Shown: piece after piece, positions 1-9,500 of the stretch
How positions within the stretch are numbered: position 1 is the stretch's first letter
Layout: each line of letters opens with the position of its first letter
Origin: Paracoccus sp. S-4012
GTDB taxonomy: Bacteria > Pseudomonadota > Alphaproteobacteria > Rhodobacterales > Rhodobacteraceae
Direction of reading: 5' to 3'
Assembly: GCF_009674885.1 (NCBI RefSeq)
Contig: NZ_WKKA01000001.1
Coordinates: 124,001-188,000, forward strand
Length of the DNA stretch: 64,000 nucleotides
Program-made: the position numbers and the translations under genes
Notes under the pieces: generated by a model
What the model was told of the DNA's origin: nothing
Databases searched by the model: none
Seen by the model: only the letters and a program-made list of their open reading frames with translations

Positions 1-2
1 CG

Positions 3-836
3 CGGCTGGATGACGACGGCCTGCCCTCGGCCCTGCAGATGCGGGTCTCCGGCGGTCCCGGCTTCTTCTCCAACGGCCTGGCCAACACCGCCTTCCCGCT
101 GGTGGTGCCGAACGCGCAGATCGAGAGCACCGTGGTGCGCGACTTCCACATCAAGGCCGGTCCCCTGCGCGGCCCCGGCTACAACTCCTTCGTCTTCTTC
201 CACGAGAGCTTCATCGACGAGCTGGCCGAGGCCGCCGGCGCCGATCCGCTCGATTACCGCATCCGCATCTACGAGAAGTGGGAGGATGAGGGCTGGGTGA
301 AGATCCTCAACGTCCTGAAGGAGAAATCCGGCTGGGGCACGCCCCTCCCGACGGGGCAGGCGCGCGGGGTCGCCATCGGCAACTGGGGCATGGGCGGCCG
401 TCCGCAGCACGGCACCACGCTCGGCGCCGTGGTCCATGCCGAGGTCTCGACCGAGGGCCGGGTCAAGGTGCACCGGATCGACGTGGCCTTCGACAGCGGC
501 CGGGTGATGAACCGAGACGCGGTGCAGGTGCAGCTGGAGGGCGGCGCGATCTTCGGGCTGAACCTCGCCATGAACGAGAAGCTGAACGTGCAGAACGGTC
601 GCATCGTCGAGGGCAACTACGACGAATACCCGCTGATCCGCATGGCCGACACGCCCGAGATCCACATCCACTTCGAGGGCCTGACCGACCACGACCGCTA
701 CGACGAGATCGGTGAGCCTCCGGTGGGTCCGGTCGGCCCGGCGCTGGCCTCGGCCATCGCGCAGATCACCGGCAAGCGGCCGCGCAGCCAACCCTACCGC
801 GAACATGACCTCAGCTGGGGCGGCGGCGAAGCCTGA
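3..836 (+). CDS. Xanthine dehydrogenase family molybdopterin-binding subunit, isoquinoline 1-oxidoreductase beta-like (5' partial)
   Basis: This is the C-terminal part of a molybdenum hydroxylase large subunit; the reading frame is open to the window edge, so the start and the first cofactor domains lie upstream. Visible family features are GPLRGPGYN and HESFIDELAEAAGADPLDY, typical of IorB/CoxL-like proteins. The GEPPVGPVGPALASAI segment near the end carries the position of the catalytic glutamate (the E of GEPP). Family members hydroxylate N-heterocycles or aldehydes in the periplasm and pass electrons through a 2Fe-2S subunit to a cytochrome. The next two genes, a tri-haem cytochrome c and an XdhC protein, fit that three-component arrangement. 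The substrate cannot be deduced. Confidence 0.88.
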   Translation, partial: RLDDDGLPSALQMRVSGGPGFFSNGLANTAFPLVVPNAQIESTVVRDFHIKAGPLRGPGYNSFVFFHESFIDELAEAAGADPLDYRIRIYEKWEDEGWVKILNVLKEKSGWGTPLPTGQARGVAIGNWGMGGRPQHGTTLGAVVHAEVSTEGRVKVHRIDVAFDSGRVMNRDAVQVQLEGGAIFGLNLAMNEKLNVQNGRIVEGNYDEYPLIRMADTPEIHIHFEGLTDHDRYDEIGEPPVGPVGPALASAIAQITGKRPRSQPYREHDLSWGGGEA

Positions 837-870
837 GGGCGCGCCGTCCGGCTGACGAAGGGACAGAGAA

Positions 871-2211
871 TTGAGAGCTTTTGCACGTTGGTTCGCCCGG
901 CTGGCGGTGGTCGCGGTGGCGGCAGTCGTGGCCGCCTACTGGTATGGTACGCGGCTGCCCTCGAGCCCCTTCGACGGGGTGCAGGCGGCGGCCGCAATGC
1001 CGCTGGAGACCGGGCAATACGCCGCCCGCGTCTCGGACTGCGTCGCCTGCCACTCGACCCATGACGGCCAGCCCTTCGCGGGCGGGCTGGAGATGGGCAC
1101 GCCGCTTGGCTCGATCCATGCCACCAACATCACCCCCGACCCCGAGCACGGGATCGGCAACTACAGCCTTGCGGATTTCGACCGCGCCGTGCGCCGCGGC
1201 GTCGCGCCGGACGGGCGGCGCCTCTACCCGGCGATGCCCTATCCCTCCTACGCCAAGCTCAGCGACGAGGATGTGGCGGCGCTCTACGACTACTTCATGA
1301 ACCACGTCGAGCCGGTGGCGCAGCCGAACCCGCCTTCCGAGATCGCCTGGCCGCTGAACATCCGCTGGCCAATCGAGGCCTGGAATATCGCCTTCGCGCC
1401 GACCGACAGCTTCGAGCCGGACCCGGAGCAAAGCGACTTCTGGAACCGCGGCGCCTATCTGGTACAGGCGGGCGGGCATTGCGGCTCCTGCCACAGCCCG
1501 CGCGGGGTGGCGATGAACGAGCAGGGCTACGACGAGACCGACCCGGCGTTCCTGTCGGGCGCGCTGCTCGACGGCTGGTATGCGCCGCCCCTGCGCGGCG
1601 GGTCCGGGAACGGCATCGGCCGCTGGTCCGAGGACGAGCTGGTGGCCTTCCTCAAGCAGGGCCGCAACGAGCATGGCGTGGTCTTCGGCTCGATGATGGA
1701 GGCGTTCAACAACTCGACCGCCTTCATGACCGAGGCCGACTTGCGGGCAATGGCGCATTACATGAAGTCGCTGCCGCGCGCGTCCGAGCCGCTGTGGGAA
1801 TATGACGAGACCACCACCGCGAGCTTCGCGGGCGGCATGGCCGAGGCGCAGCCGGGCGCGCAGCTCTACCTGCAAAAATGCAGCTATTGCCACGGCCGCG
1901 ACGGGCAGAACCGCGGCACGTTCATCCCGCCGCTGGCCGGGCCGTCCTCGGTCCTCGCCGACACGCCGGCCTCGGTCATCAACATCATCCTGAACGGCGC
2001 CGGTCGCGTGGTGTCGGACGGCGTGCCCGACAGCTACCGGATGCCGCCCTACCGGGTGCAGCTGACCGATCGCGAGATCGCCGACCTCGCCACTTTCGTG
2101 CGGACCTCCTGGGGCAACACCGGCGACGCGGTGACGCCCGAGGAGGTGCGCGAGCTGCGCGAGCGCACGGACCCGTTCAGCGACCGCGTGATCGTGCTAC
2201 AGATGCGGTGA
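871..2211 (+). CDS. Tri-haem membrane-anchored cytochrome c, electron acceptor of the molybdenum hydroxylase
   Basis: A 446-residue protein with three CxxCH haem c sites: CVACH (57-61), CGSCH (204-208) and CSYCH (337-341). A hydrophobic segment at about residues 9-23 is an uncleaved anchor or signal. The architecture matches cytochrome subunits of alcohol, gluconate and IorAB-type dehydrogenases, which carry electrons from the periplasmic dehydrogenase to the quinone pool or oxidase. The start is TTG at 871, preceded by a purine-rich ggacagag; no better in-frame start precedes the signal sequence. It lies 34 bases after the molybdopterin subunit, and its stop overlaps the next start by one base, so the three genes probably form one operon. 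Confidence 0.9.
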   Translation: MRAFARWFARLAVVAVAAVVAAYWYGTRLPSSPFDGVQAAAAMPLETGQYAARVSDCVACHSTHDGQPFAGGLEMGTPLGSIHATNITPDPEHGIGNYSLADFDRAVRRGVAPDGRRLYPAMPYPSYAKLSDEDVAALYDYFMNHVEPVAQPNPPSEIAWPLNIRWPIEAWNIAFAPTDSFEPDPEQSDFWNRGAYLVQAGGHCGSCHSPRGVAMNEQGYDETDPAFLSGALLDGWYAPPLRGGSGNGIGRWSEDELVAFLKQGRNEHGVVFGSMMEAFNNSTAFMTEADLRAMAHYMKSLPRASEPLWEYDETTTASFAGGMAEAQPGAQLYLQKCSYCHGRDGQNRGTFIPPLAGPSSVLADTPASVINIILNGAGRVVSDGVPDSYRMPPYRVQLTDREIADLATFVRTSWGNTGDAVTPEEVRELRERTDPFSDRVIVLQMR

Positions 2212-3158
2212 TGGCGGACGTGCTGGACATGATGCGGAGCTCGCTGGCTGGGCATCCGGCGCTGCTCGACCCGTGGCGGGCGGCGCTCGACTGGGGCGAG
2301 GGGACGGTGCTTGCCGTCCTGACCGCGACGCATGGCCCGGCCTATCGCCTCGCCGGGGCGGCCGCGGCCATCGCCGCCGATGGCCGCTTCGCCGGGGCGA
2401 TCACCTCGGGCTGCGTTGAAGCCGACATTACGCTGCGCGCCGCCGAGGTCCGCCGCACCGGCGAGCCCCTGCGGCTGCGCTACGGCGAGGGCTCGCCCTT
2501 CCTCGACCTGCGCCTTCCCTGCGGCGGTGCGATCGAGGTCGAGCTGTTCCTGCCGTGCGACCGCGGGGCGCTTGCGAAGCTGGACGCCGCCCGCCGCGAC
2601 CGCGAACCCGTGGCGCTCCACATCGCGCCCGGCGGCGCGCTGACCTGCGCGCCTTACCGCGAGACTGGCCCCACCCCCGAGGGCTACGCCATCGGCTTCC
2701 AGCCCGACATCCGCTTCGTCGTCTTCGGTGCCGGTCCCGAGGCCATCGTCTTCGCGAGCCTCGTCCACGACCTCGGCTACGATCACCTGCTGGTCTCGCA
2801 TGACCACGCCTGCCTCGATGCCGCCCGCGAGTCCGGCTGCCAGACGCAGCGGCTCACGCGGCTGGACGACATCGCCGCGCTGCGCGTCGATCCCCGCACC
2901 GCGGCGGTGCTGTTCTACCACGACCACGACTACGAACCGGAAATCCTGCGCCGCCTCGTCCGCTCCGAGGCCTTCTACATCGGCGCGCAAGGCAGCCGGG
3001 CCACGCAAGCCGCGCGGCTCATGCGGCTGCACGAACTGGGCGTGCCGGAGGCCGACACGGCGCGGATACAGGGCCCGATCGGGGTCCTGCCCTCCTCCCG
3101 CGACCCGCGCACGCTGGCGATCTCGGCGCTGGCCGAGATCATCGGGCAAGCGGGCTAG
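2211..3158 (+). CDS. XdhC/CoxI family molybdenum cofactor maturation protein
   Basis: A 315-residue protein with the XdhC/CoxI N-terminal signature: an [12 protein letters not shown] segment, SGCVEADI and the LPCGG motif. The C-terminal Rossmann-like half contains [10 protein letters not shown] and [10 protein letters not shown]. XdhC proteins bind the molybdenum cofactor, promote its sulfuration and insert it into xanthine dehydrogenase family enzymes. The location directly after a molybdopterin subunit and its cytochrome makes a dedicated chaperone role likely. The ATG at 2211 shares one base with the upstream stop. The 3' end is convergent with the following minus-strand gene; the two TAG stops share the palindromic ctag. 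Confidence 0.9.
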   Translation: MADVLDMMRSSLAGHPALLDPWRAALDWGEGTVLAVLTATHGPAYRLAGAAAAIAADGRFAGAITSGCVEADITLRAAEVRRTGEPLRLRYGEGSPFLDLRLPCGGAIEVELFLPCDRGALAKLDAARRDREPVALHIAPGGALTCAPYRETGPTPEGYAIGFQPDIRFVVFGAGPEAIVFASLVHDLGYDHLLVSHDHACLDAARESGCQTQRLTRLDDIAALRVDPRTAAVLFYHDHDYEPEILRRLVRSEAFYIGAQGSRATQAARLMRLHELGVPEADTARIQGPIGVLPSSRDPRTLAISALAEIIGQAG

Positions 3159-4177
3159 AGCAGCCCCGCCGTCCCGTCCAGCACCTCCAGCCCGCGCACC
3201 CCGAACCGTTCCGCCAAGGGCGCGAAGCGGTGGGCGTTGGCGTCGGCGGCCGTCCCCGCGGCGGCGCGGTCGGAAATGCCGACGAAGATCACGCCGAAGC
3301 GGAAGAGGGCGAAGGCGACGTGGAAGGGGCGCAGGGGCGGGGCGTTGGGCATCATGGCGCGGTAGGCGGCGGTGAACTCGTCGAGGCGCGGGATGCCGGG
3401 CACGTCGAGGCCCTTGATGCCGCCATATTCATCCGGCGCGGTGAACCAGGGCATGGCGCAGAAGCCCAGGTCCGCGAGCGGGTGGCCGAGGGTCGAGAGT
3501 TCCCAGTCGAGGACCGCGACGACGCGCGGCTCGGTCGGGTGGAACATGAGGTTGCCGAGGCGGAAGTCGCCATGGGCGATGGAGGTGAGGCCGTCGTCCT
3601 CGGGCATCACCGCGCGCAGGCGGCGGCCGAGTTCGGCCAGTTGCGGCGACGGCTGGCCGGTCGAGCCCTCCAGCTGCCCGGTCCAGCGGTTCATCTGCCG
3701 CTCGAAATAGTTGCCGGGCCGGCCGAAGTCGCCCAGCCCGATGGTGTCAGGGCGGACGGCGTGGAGGCGGCCGAGGGTCTCGGCCATGGCAAGATAGAGC
3801 GCGCGGCGTTCCTCCGGGGCGGACTCAGGCAGGGCGGCGTCGTCGAAGACGCGGCCCTCGACGAAGGCCATCAGGTAAAAGGGCGTGCCGAGGATCGCCG
3901 CGTCCTGCTCGAAATGGACCATGCGCGGCACCGGCACCTCGGTCGGCGCGAGCGCCGCCATGATCCGGTATTCCCGGTCGATCGCATGGGCGCCCTTCAG
4001 CAGCGGTCCGTTCGGCTGCTTGCGGAGGATGTAGCGGTCGCCCCCGCGCCGGAGCACATAGGTCGGATTCGACTGCCCGCCGCTGATCCGCGTCAGCTCG
4101 ATCGGCTCGGCGGTGCCGAAATGCCGGTCGAGCCAGGCCTCCAGCCGCGCGGGCTCGAAATCGACCGGCCCGCTCAC
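3155..4177 (-). CDS. APH-family small-molecule kinase, ACAD10/11 kinase-domain-like
   Basis: A 340-residue aminoglycoside-phosphotransferase-fold protein. Visible motifs are [13 protein letters not shown] (nucleotide loop), YILRKQP (ATP lysine), the catalytic loop HGDFRLGN and the metal-binding [15 protein letters not shown]. This is the subgroup found as the kinase domain of eukaryotic ACAD10/ACAD11, where phosphorylation of 4-hydroxyacyl groups by the kinase domain precedes processing by the dehydrogenase domain. Here the dehydrogenase is the gene immediately upstream, overlapping by the four bases GTGA, which decides the GTG start at 4177. Phosphorylation of a hydroxyacyl-CoA is an inference from family and context. 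An antibiotic-resistance role is unlikely. Confidence 0.86.
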   Translation of the reverse strand: MSGPVDFEPARLEAWLDRHFGTAEPIELTRISGGQSNPTYVLRRGGDRYILRKQPNGPLLKGAHAIDREYRIMAALAPTEVPVPRMVHFEQDAAILGTPFYLMAFVEGRVFDDAALPESAPEERRALYLAMAETLGRLHAVRPDTIGLGDFGRPGNYFERQMNRWTGQLEGSTGQPSPQLAELGRRLRAVMPEDDGLTSIAHGDFRLGNLMFHPTEPRVVAVLDWELSTLGHPLADLGFCAMPWFTAPDEYGGIKGLDVPGIPRLDEFTAAYRAMMPNAPPLRPFHVAFALFRFGVIFVGISDRAAAGTAADANAHRFAPLAERFGVRGLEVLDGTAGLL

Positions 4178-5388
4178 GAGGCCTGTCCTTCGACCGGCCA
4201 GGACCAGTAGTTGCGTCCCTCCTCCGAGAGCTTCCGGGCCAGCACCATCCGGTGCACCTCGTCCGCGCCGTCCACCAGCCGCGCCTGCCGGGCGTAGCGG
4301 TAGATCCATTCCAATTGCGTGTCGGTCGAGTAGCCGCGCCCGCCGTTGATCTGGATGCCGATGTCGGCCGCGCGGTGCAGCAGGTTCGCGACATGCACCT
4401 TGGCGGTTGAGACCTCCTTTTGCGCGTAGCGGCCCTGATCGATCTCCCAGGCCGCGCGCATGACCAGCAGCCGCCCGACCTCGATGTCGGCGCAGAGCGT
4501 GCCGAGCATGATCTGGATGCTCTCGCGGTCGATCAGGCGGATGCCGAAGCCCTCGCGGCGCTCGGCGTAGTCGATGGCGATCTCGACGCAGCGCTTGGCG
4601 AGGCCGAGCCAGCGCATGCAATGCGTCAGCCGGGCGATGCCGAGGCGGGTCTGCACGACCTTGAGGCCGCGGCCCTCGGCCAGCACCACGTTGCGCGAGG
4701 GGATGCGGAGCCCGTCGAACGCGAGTTCGCAATGGCCGCCATGCTCCTCCGGGCCCATGATCGGGATGCGGCGGAGGATCTCCCAGCCGGGATCGTCGCG
4801 GTGGAAGAGGAAACAGGTGTGCCCGCGCCGCGCGTCGTCGGAGGTGCGGGCGAGCAGCAGGAAGTGCTCGGCCTCGCCGGCGCCGGTGATGAACCACTTG
4901 CGGCCTGTGATCACATAGTCGTCGCCCTCGCGCTCGGCCCGGGTCAGCATCATGCCAGGGTCGGAGCCGCCGCCCGGATGCGGCTCGGTCATGACGAAGG
5001 ACGAGCGCACCTTGCCCTCGACGATCGGCTTCAGCCACCAGTCCTTCTGCGCGTCGGTGCCGAGCGCCTCGATCACCATCATGTTGCCGTCATCCGGCGC
5101 GGCCGAATTGAACACCGCCGGGCCGAAGATCGAGCGGTTCATCTCCTCGTAGCAGACCGCCATGCCGACCTTGTCGAGGCCCCCGCCGCCGGTCTCCTTC
5201 TTCAGCTGCAGACACCAGAGGCCTTCCGAGCGCGCCTGCGCCCGGAGTTCGTCCAGCAACTCGATGCGGATGTTCTGGTGCTCGTCGTAGCTTCCGGGGT
5301 CGGCTTCCAGCGGCAGGATGCGGTCCGCCACGAAGCGCGCGATGCGGGCGCGGGTGTCCTCGGTTTCGGGGGAGATGCGGAAATCCAT
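4174..5388 (-). CDS. Acyl-CoA dehydrogenase family protein, ACAD10/11-like
   Basis: A 404-residue FAD-dependent acyl-CoA dehydrogenase. Visible features are the [16 protein letters not shown] substrate/FAD signature and the late [11 protein letters not shown] segment. It most resembles the C-terminal domain of ACAD10/11 proteins. The start ATG at 5388 is preceded by gtgaggg about seven bases away and lies just downstream of the SDR stop; an upstream ATG at 5412 would overlap the SDR and is less likely. The gene overlaps the downstream kinase by GTGA, so translation is probably coupled. Together with the SDR it suggests a branch for hydroxylated or branched acyl-CoAs. Confidence 0.92.
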   Translation of the reverse strand: MDFRISPETEDTRARIARFVADRILPLEADPGSYDEHQNIRIELLDELRAQARSEGLWCLQLKKETGGGGLDKVGMAVCYEEMNRSIFGPAVFNSAAPDDGNMMVIEALGTDAQKDWWLKPIVEGKVRSSFVMTEPHPGGGSDPGMMLTRAEREGDDYVITGRKWFITGAGEAEHFLLLARTSDDARRGHTCFLFHRDDPGWEILRRIPIMGPEEHGGHCELAFDGLRIPSRNVVLAEGRGLKVVQTRLGIARLTHCMRWLGLAKRCVEIAIDYAERREGFGIRLIDRESIQIMLGTLCADIEVGRLLVMRAAWEIDQGRYAQKEVSTAKVHVANLLHRAADIGIQINGGRGYSTDTQLEWIYRYARQARLVDGADEVHRMVLARKLSEEGRNYWSWPVEGQAS

Positions 5389-5395
5389 GATGCCC

Positions 5396-6133
5396 TCACA
5401 AGCTGGAAACAAGGTGGCCGCCGTCCACGGCGATGACCGCGCCAGTCATGTAGCTGGACGCGTCCGAGCAAAGCAGCCGCAGCGGACCGTCGAGGTCCGA
5501 CAGCTGCCCGAGGCGGCGCTGCGGAATGCGACGGATCAGCGCCTTGCCCGCGTCCGTGGCGAAGAACTCGCGGTTGAGCGGCGTCTCGACATAGCCGGGG
5601 CAGAGCGCGTTGACGCGGATGCCGTGCCGCGCCCATTCGAGCGCGAGGGCCTTGGTGAGCTGGATCACGGCCGCCTTCGACGCTGCATAGGCCGCCACGC
5701 TGCCGGCCACGCGCAGCCCGAGGATCGAGGCGATGTTGACGATCGCGCCGCCGCCCTGGTCGGCCATCCGCCGCGCCACCGCCTGCGCCACGACGAAGAC
5801 CCCGCGCAGGTTGGTGTCGATCACCGCGTCGAAATCCTCGACGCTCTGGGTCAGGGCGGGCTCGGCGCGGCTGATCCCGGCATTGTTGACGAGCACGTCG
5901 ATCCGGCCGCGGATGCCCTCGAGCGCGGCGGCGACCGAGGCCGGGTCGGTGACGTCCATCACCACCGCCGAGGCCTCGCCCCCGCCCTCCCGGATCTCGG
6001 AAGCGATCCCCTCGACCCGGTCCAGCCGCCGCGCGGCGAGCACGGTGCGGAAACCGTCGGCGGCCAGCACCCGCGCGAAATGCTCGCCAAGCCCGCTCGA
6101 CGCGCCAGTGACCAGTGCAACCTTCTGCGCCAT
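5396..6133 (-). CDS. SDR family NAD(P)-dependent oxidoreductase
   Basis: A 245-residue classical short-chain dehydrogenase with the nucleotide-binding TGASSGLG (from residue 10), NNAG and the catalytic YxxxK in AYAASKAAV. The C-terminal TGAVIAVDGGH is typical of 3-oxoacyl reductase-like members. It is the first gene of a minus-strand trio with an acyl-CoA dehydrogenase (7-base gap) and a kinase, so it probably oxidises or reduces a hydroxyacyl/oxoacyl intermediate in the same pathway. The exact substrate is unknown. Confidence 0.9.
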   Translation of the reverse strand: MAQKVALVTGASSGLGEHFARVLAADGFRTVLAARRLDRVEGIASEIREGGGEASAVVMDVTDPASVAAALEGIRGRIDVLVNNAGISRAEPALTQSVEDFDAVIDTNLRGVFVVAQAVARRMADQGGGAIVNIASILGLRVAGSVAAYAASKAAVIQLTKALALEWARHGIRVNALCPGYVETPLNREFFATDAGKALIRRIPQRRLGQLSDLDGPLRLLCSDASSYMTGAVIAVDGGHLVSSL

Positions 6134-6169
6134 GCCAAGCTCCCTGCCTTTGTGCGGGACCGTCTTACC

Positions 6170-6994
6170 TCACGGACAGGGCGGCGGCACCCCCTGAAGC
6201 CGCGCGGCGGCGGCCGTCAGGCTCTCGGCCAGAAGCGACGACCAGCGTTCCGCGGCGTCCTCGCCCTCGGCCAGGTCGTTCCTGATCTCGATCTCGACGC
6301 AGGGCAGCCCGCGCGCCTCGCCGTGGACCGGGATCGCGTAATCGGTGTCGTCGCTGACGCGATAGGGCTCGTTGTCGCCGACGACGTGATGCGAGGTCTG
6401 GCGCAGGATCTCCAGCATCGTGGGCGAGAGCGTCATGTCGCGGTTGTGCAGGACCGCAATCTCCCAGGGGCGCGGGACGCCGAGGAAGACCGGCGTGAAG
6501 CTGTGGATCGTGACCAGCAGCGTGCGCCGCCCCGCGGCCTCGCGGCGGTCGAGGACCGCCGTCACGTGGTCGTGGAACGGGTGGAAGATCTCGCGGGCGC
6601 GCGTAGCGCGATCCTCGGCCGTGAGGCCGATGTTGCCGGGGATTTCGGTCGCCTCGCTCAGGACCGGGGCGAAGCCCGGCACATCCGGGCGGCGGTTGCA
6701 GTCGCAGACGAGCCGCGAGTAGCGCTGCATGAAGAGCGGCGCGTCGAGCTTCCGGGCGAGCGCCATGGCGATGCCGCGGGCGCCGATGTCCCACGCGATG
6801 TGGCGGGTCAACTCGCTCTCGGGCAGGCCGAGGCTGCGCAGCGACTCCGGGATCAGCCGCCCGGCATGCTCGCAGATCACGACGAAATCGGAGGCGCCCC
6901 CGTCGTTGAAGACATCCAGCGGCGGCGGCTCGTGAGGGGCGAGAAGGCGTGGCAAGCGGGTGCTTTCCGTCTGTCGGGGCGTGACACAAATCAT
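6170..6994 (-). CDS. N-formylglutamate amidohydrolase family protein
   Basis: A 274-residue protein with the family signature VVICEHAGRLIP near residue 38, the conserved HIAWDIGARG, and TIHSFTP in the middle. Relatives hydrolyse N-formyl-glutamate (HutG, last step of one histidine pathway) or related N-acyl amino acids. It is not next to hut genes. It is divergent from the livGFHM importer with only about 24 bases between the annotated starts, and the wider region holds two cysteine hydrolases and a glutamine-synthetase-like ligase, so a role in catabolism of an imported amide is likely. It could also belong to the minus-strand operon downstream, with a 36-base gap to the SDR. Confidence 0.87.
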   Translation of the reverse strand: MICVTPRQTESTRLPRLLAPHEPPPLDVFNDGGASDFVVICEHAGRLIPESLRSLGLPESELTRHIAWDIGARGIAMALARKLDAPLFMQRYSRLVCDCNRRPDVPGFAPVLSEATEIPGNIGLTAEDRATRAREIFHPFHDHVTAVLDRREAAGRRTLLVTIHSFTPVFLGVPRPWEIAVLHNRDMTLSPTMLEILRQTSHHVVGDNEPYRVSDDTDYAIPVHGEARGLPCVEIEIRNDLAEGEDAAERWSSLLAESLTAAAARLQGVPPPCP

Positions 6995-7018
6995 ACAAAG
7001 ATGCCGAGCCGGGGCAAT

Positions 7019-7882
7019 ATGTCCGCGATGATTGACCGCCCGCCGGCTCTGTTGCTAGCCTTCGCGCCGGGGCGCAGGGGAAACGGGACCATCGACAGCG
7101 AGACGATCCTCTCGGCCGAAGGGCTGACGCGGCGGTTCGGCGGCATCACGGCCGTGGAGGGCTACGATCTGCGGCTTGCGCAAGGCGACCTCGTCGGGCT
7201 GATCGGGCCGAACGGCGCCGGCAAGACCACGGTCTTCAACATGCTGAGCGGGGTGCTGCGCCCCTCCGCCGGCGGGGTCGCGGTCAACGGGCAGGATCTG
7301 ACCGGCCGTCCGGCGCACCGCTTCGCCCGTGCCGGGCTGGCGCGGACCTTTCAGAACATCCGCCTGTTTGATGACCTCAACGTCTTCGACAACGTGATGA
7401 GCGGCGGGCACATGCGCCTCGGCGCGGGCCTGTGGCCGACGATGCTGCAACTGCCGCGCTTCTGGCGGGCCGAGGCGGCAATCCGCGAGCGCGCGGCGGG
7501 GGTGGTCGAGCTTGTGGGCCTCGGCCCGCATATCGGGCGGCGGGCGGGTGATCTGTCCTATGGCGACCGGCGGCGGGTGGAGATTGCCCGCGCGCTGGCC
7601 TCGGACCCGCAGGTGCTGCTGCTGGACGAACCGGCGGCGGGGCTGAACCCGTCCGAGACCGCCGGGCTCACGGCGCTGATCCGCGAGTTGGTGAACCGGC
7701 ATGGCATCACCGTCCTGCTGGTCGAGCATGACATGCGCCTGGTCATGGCGCTCTGCCACCGCATCCAGGTCCTGAACCGCGGCCGCTTCGTGGCCGAAGG
7801 CGCACCGCGCGAGATCCAGTCCGACCCGGCGGTGATCGAGGCCTATCTCGGCACCCGCCGCACCCGCGCGGGCGCCGCATGA
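7019..7882 (+). CDS. livG: ABC transporter ATP-binding protein, HAAT (branched-chain amino acid/amide) type, LivG
   Basis: An ATPase of a hydrophobic amino acid/amide importer. Visible are Walker A GPNGAGKT, the signature LSYGDRRRVEIARAL, Walker B LLLDEPAAGLNP and the switch LLVEHDM, with the LivG-specific ARTFQNIRLF. The start is uncertain. LivG proteins normally begin only a few residues before LTRRFGG, so the first 20-30 residues from ATG 7019 may be untranslated. ATG 7028 and TTG 7052 are alternatives, and a later start would leave room for a promoter between this gene and the divergent amidohydrolase. The stop overlaps livF by ATGA. Confidence 0.9.
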   Translation: MSAMIDRPPALLLAFAPGRRGNGTIDSETILSAEGLTRRFGGITAVEGYDLRLAQGDLVGLIGPNGAGKTTVFNMLSGVLRPSAGGVAVNGQDLTGRPAHRFARAGLARTFQNIRLFDDLNVFDNVMSGGHMRLGAGLWPTMLQLPRFWRAEAAIRERAAGVVELVGLGPHIGRRAGDLSYGDRRRVEIARALASDPQVLLLDEPAAGLNPSETAGLTALIRELVNRHGITVLLVEHDMRLVMALCHRIQVLNRGRFVAEGAPREIQSDPAVIEAYLGTRRTRAGAA

Positions 7883-8613
7883 ACGCGCCCTTGCTGGCCA
7901 TCGAGGGCCTGAACCTGCGCCGCGGGGCCACGCATGTGCTGCACGACCTGACGCTCGACATCCGCCGGGGCGAGATCGTGGCGCTGATCGGCGCGAACGG
8001 AGCGGGGAAAAGCTCGACCTTGCAGGCCATTTCGGGGCTGCTGCGGCCGCTTTCCGGGCGCATCGCCTTCGACGGTCCCGACGGCGCAATCGACCTGACC
8101 CGCCTCGCGCCCGAGGCGATCGTGCGCGCGGGCGTGGTCCACTGCCCCGAGGGGCGGCAGATCTTCCGCTCGCTGACCGTGCGCGAGAACCTGATGATGG
8201 GCGCCTACCCCCGGACCGACCGCGAGAACCTGCCGGCCGAACTCGACCGGGTCCACGAACTGTTCCCGATCCTCGCCGAACGAGCGAAACTCGCGGCGGG
8301 CTCCCTCTCCGGGGGCGAGCAGATGATGCTGGCCATGGGCCGCTCGCTGCTGTCAAAGCCGGTGCTGCTTCTGCTGGACGAGCCGTCGCTGGGCCTCGCG
8401 CCGCAGTATATCGAGCGCATCTTCGACGTGATCGAGCAACTGCGCTCTCAGGGCGCCACGATCCTGCTGATCGAGCAGAACGCGGCCATGGCGCTCGAGA
8501 TCGCCGACCGCGGCTATGTGCTCGAGCATGGGCGCATCACCCTCACCGGCACGGGCGCCGACCTCGCCCGGAACGACGAGGTGCGCCGCGCCTATCTGGG
8601 GGACCTCGGGTGA
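7879..8613 (+). CDS. livF: ABC transporter ATP-binding protein, HAAT type, LivF
   Basis: The second ATPase of the importer, 244 residues. It has Walker A GANGAGKS, signature LSGGEQMMLAMGRSL, Walker B LLLLDEPSLGLAP and the LivF-type PEGRQIF segment. The ATG overlaps the livG stop (ATGA), and its own stop overlaps the livH GTG start, so the whole transporter is translationally coupled. HAAT systems import leucine-type amino acids, but also urea, short amides and aromatic acids. The neighbours here favour an amide-like substrate. Confidence 0.93.
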   Translation: MNAPLLAIEGLNLRRGATHVLHDLTLDIRRGEIVALIGANGAGKSSTLQAISGLLRPLSGRIAFDGPDGAIDLTRLAPEAIVRAGVVHCPEGRQIFRSLTVRENLMMGAYPRTDRENLPAELDRVHELFPILAERAKLAAGSLSGGEQMMLAMGRSLLSKPVLLLLDEPSLGLAPQYIERIFDVIEQLRSQGATILLIEQNAAMALEIADRGYVLEHGRITLTGTGADLARNDEVRRAYLGDLG

Positions 8614-9500
8614 GCCAGTATCTGTTCCAGCAGCTGGTGAACGGCCTCTCGCTCGGCAGCCTCTACGCGCTGATCGCGATCGGCTTCTCGATGATCTACG
8701 GGATCGTCCGGCTGATCAACTTCGCGCATGGCGATGTGGTGATGGTCGGCGCCTTCGCGTCGCTGGCGATGGTGCAGGCGGGCGTGCCCTGGTCGATGGT
8801 GGCGATGCTGGCGCTGGTGATCGGCGCCGCCGCCGGCATGACGATCGAGGCCGCGGTATTCCGCCCCATGCGCGGGGCGAGCCAGGTTACGGGTTTCATC
8901 GCCACGCTGGCGGTGTCGGTGCTGATCCAGAACGGGGCGCTGCTGCTGCTGTCGGGCCAACAGCGGACGTTCCAGTTTCCCGCTTTCATGCGCCAGAGGG
9001 TCAGCCTCGGCGGCGTCAGCGCCTCCATGACAGACGTGGCGATCATCGTGCTTGCGGTGGTGCTGATCGCGGTGCTGCTGTTCGTGGTCTACCGCACCCG
9101 GCTCGGCACGGCGATGCGGGCCACCTCCGAGAACCTTTTGGCGGCGCGGCTGATGGGGGTGCCGGTCAACCGCACGATCCTCGCGGCCTTCGGGATGGGC
9201 TCGGCGCTGGCGGGCATCGCGGGGCTGATGTGGGGCGGCAAGTTCGGGCAGATCGACCCGCTGATGGGGGCGGCGCCGGGACTCAAGGCCTTCATCGCCT
9301 GCGTGATCGGCGGCGTCGGCTCCATCGGCGGGGCGCTGCTGGGGGGCTATCTGCTGGGCATGGCCGAGGTGCTGTTCGTGGGCCTGCTGCCGCCGGAATA
9401 CGCGTCCTATCGCGACACCTTCGTGTTCCTGCTGCTGATCGTGATCCTGCTGGTGAAGCCCTCGGGGCTGTTCATGCGCCATGTCGAAGAACGTGCCTGA
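8610..9500 (+). CDS. livH: HAAT-type ABC transporter permease, LivH
   Basis: A 296-residue inner-membrane permease with about eight hydrophobic segments. The N-terminal NGLSLGSLYALIAIGFSMIYGI and the later GGVGSIGGALLGG are standard LivH landmarks. The GTG start at 8610 overlaps the livF stop (GTGA). It forms the translocation channel together with LivM and is powered by LivG and LivF. It overlaps livM by 20 bases. Confidence 0.93.
   Translation: MSQYLFQQLVNGLSLGSLYALIAIGFSMIYGIVRLINFAHGDVVMVGAFASLAMVQAGVPWSMVAMLALVIGAAAGMTIEAAVFRPMRGASQVTGFIATLAVSVLIQNGALLLLSGQQRTFQFPAFMRQRVSLGGVSASMTDVAIIVLAVVLIAVLLFVVYRTRLGTAMRATSENLLAARLMGVPVNRTILAAFGMGSALAGIAGLMWGGKFGQIDPLMGAAPGLKAFIACVIGGVGSIGGALLGGYLLGMAEVLFVGLLPPEYASYRDTFVFLLLIVILLVKPSGLFMRHVEERA

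Noticed and set aside
3155..4177. Aminoglycoside resistance gene
   Set aside because: The kinase fold is shared, but context and motifs fit the ACAD10/11 kinase group.
5318..7018. Long 5' extension of the livG reading frame
   Set aside because: It overlaps the SDR and the amidohydrolase on the other strand and has no family similarity; livG begins at or after 7019.
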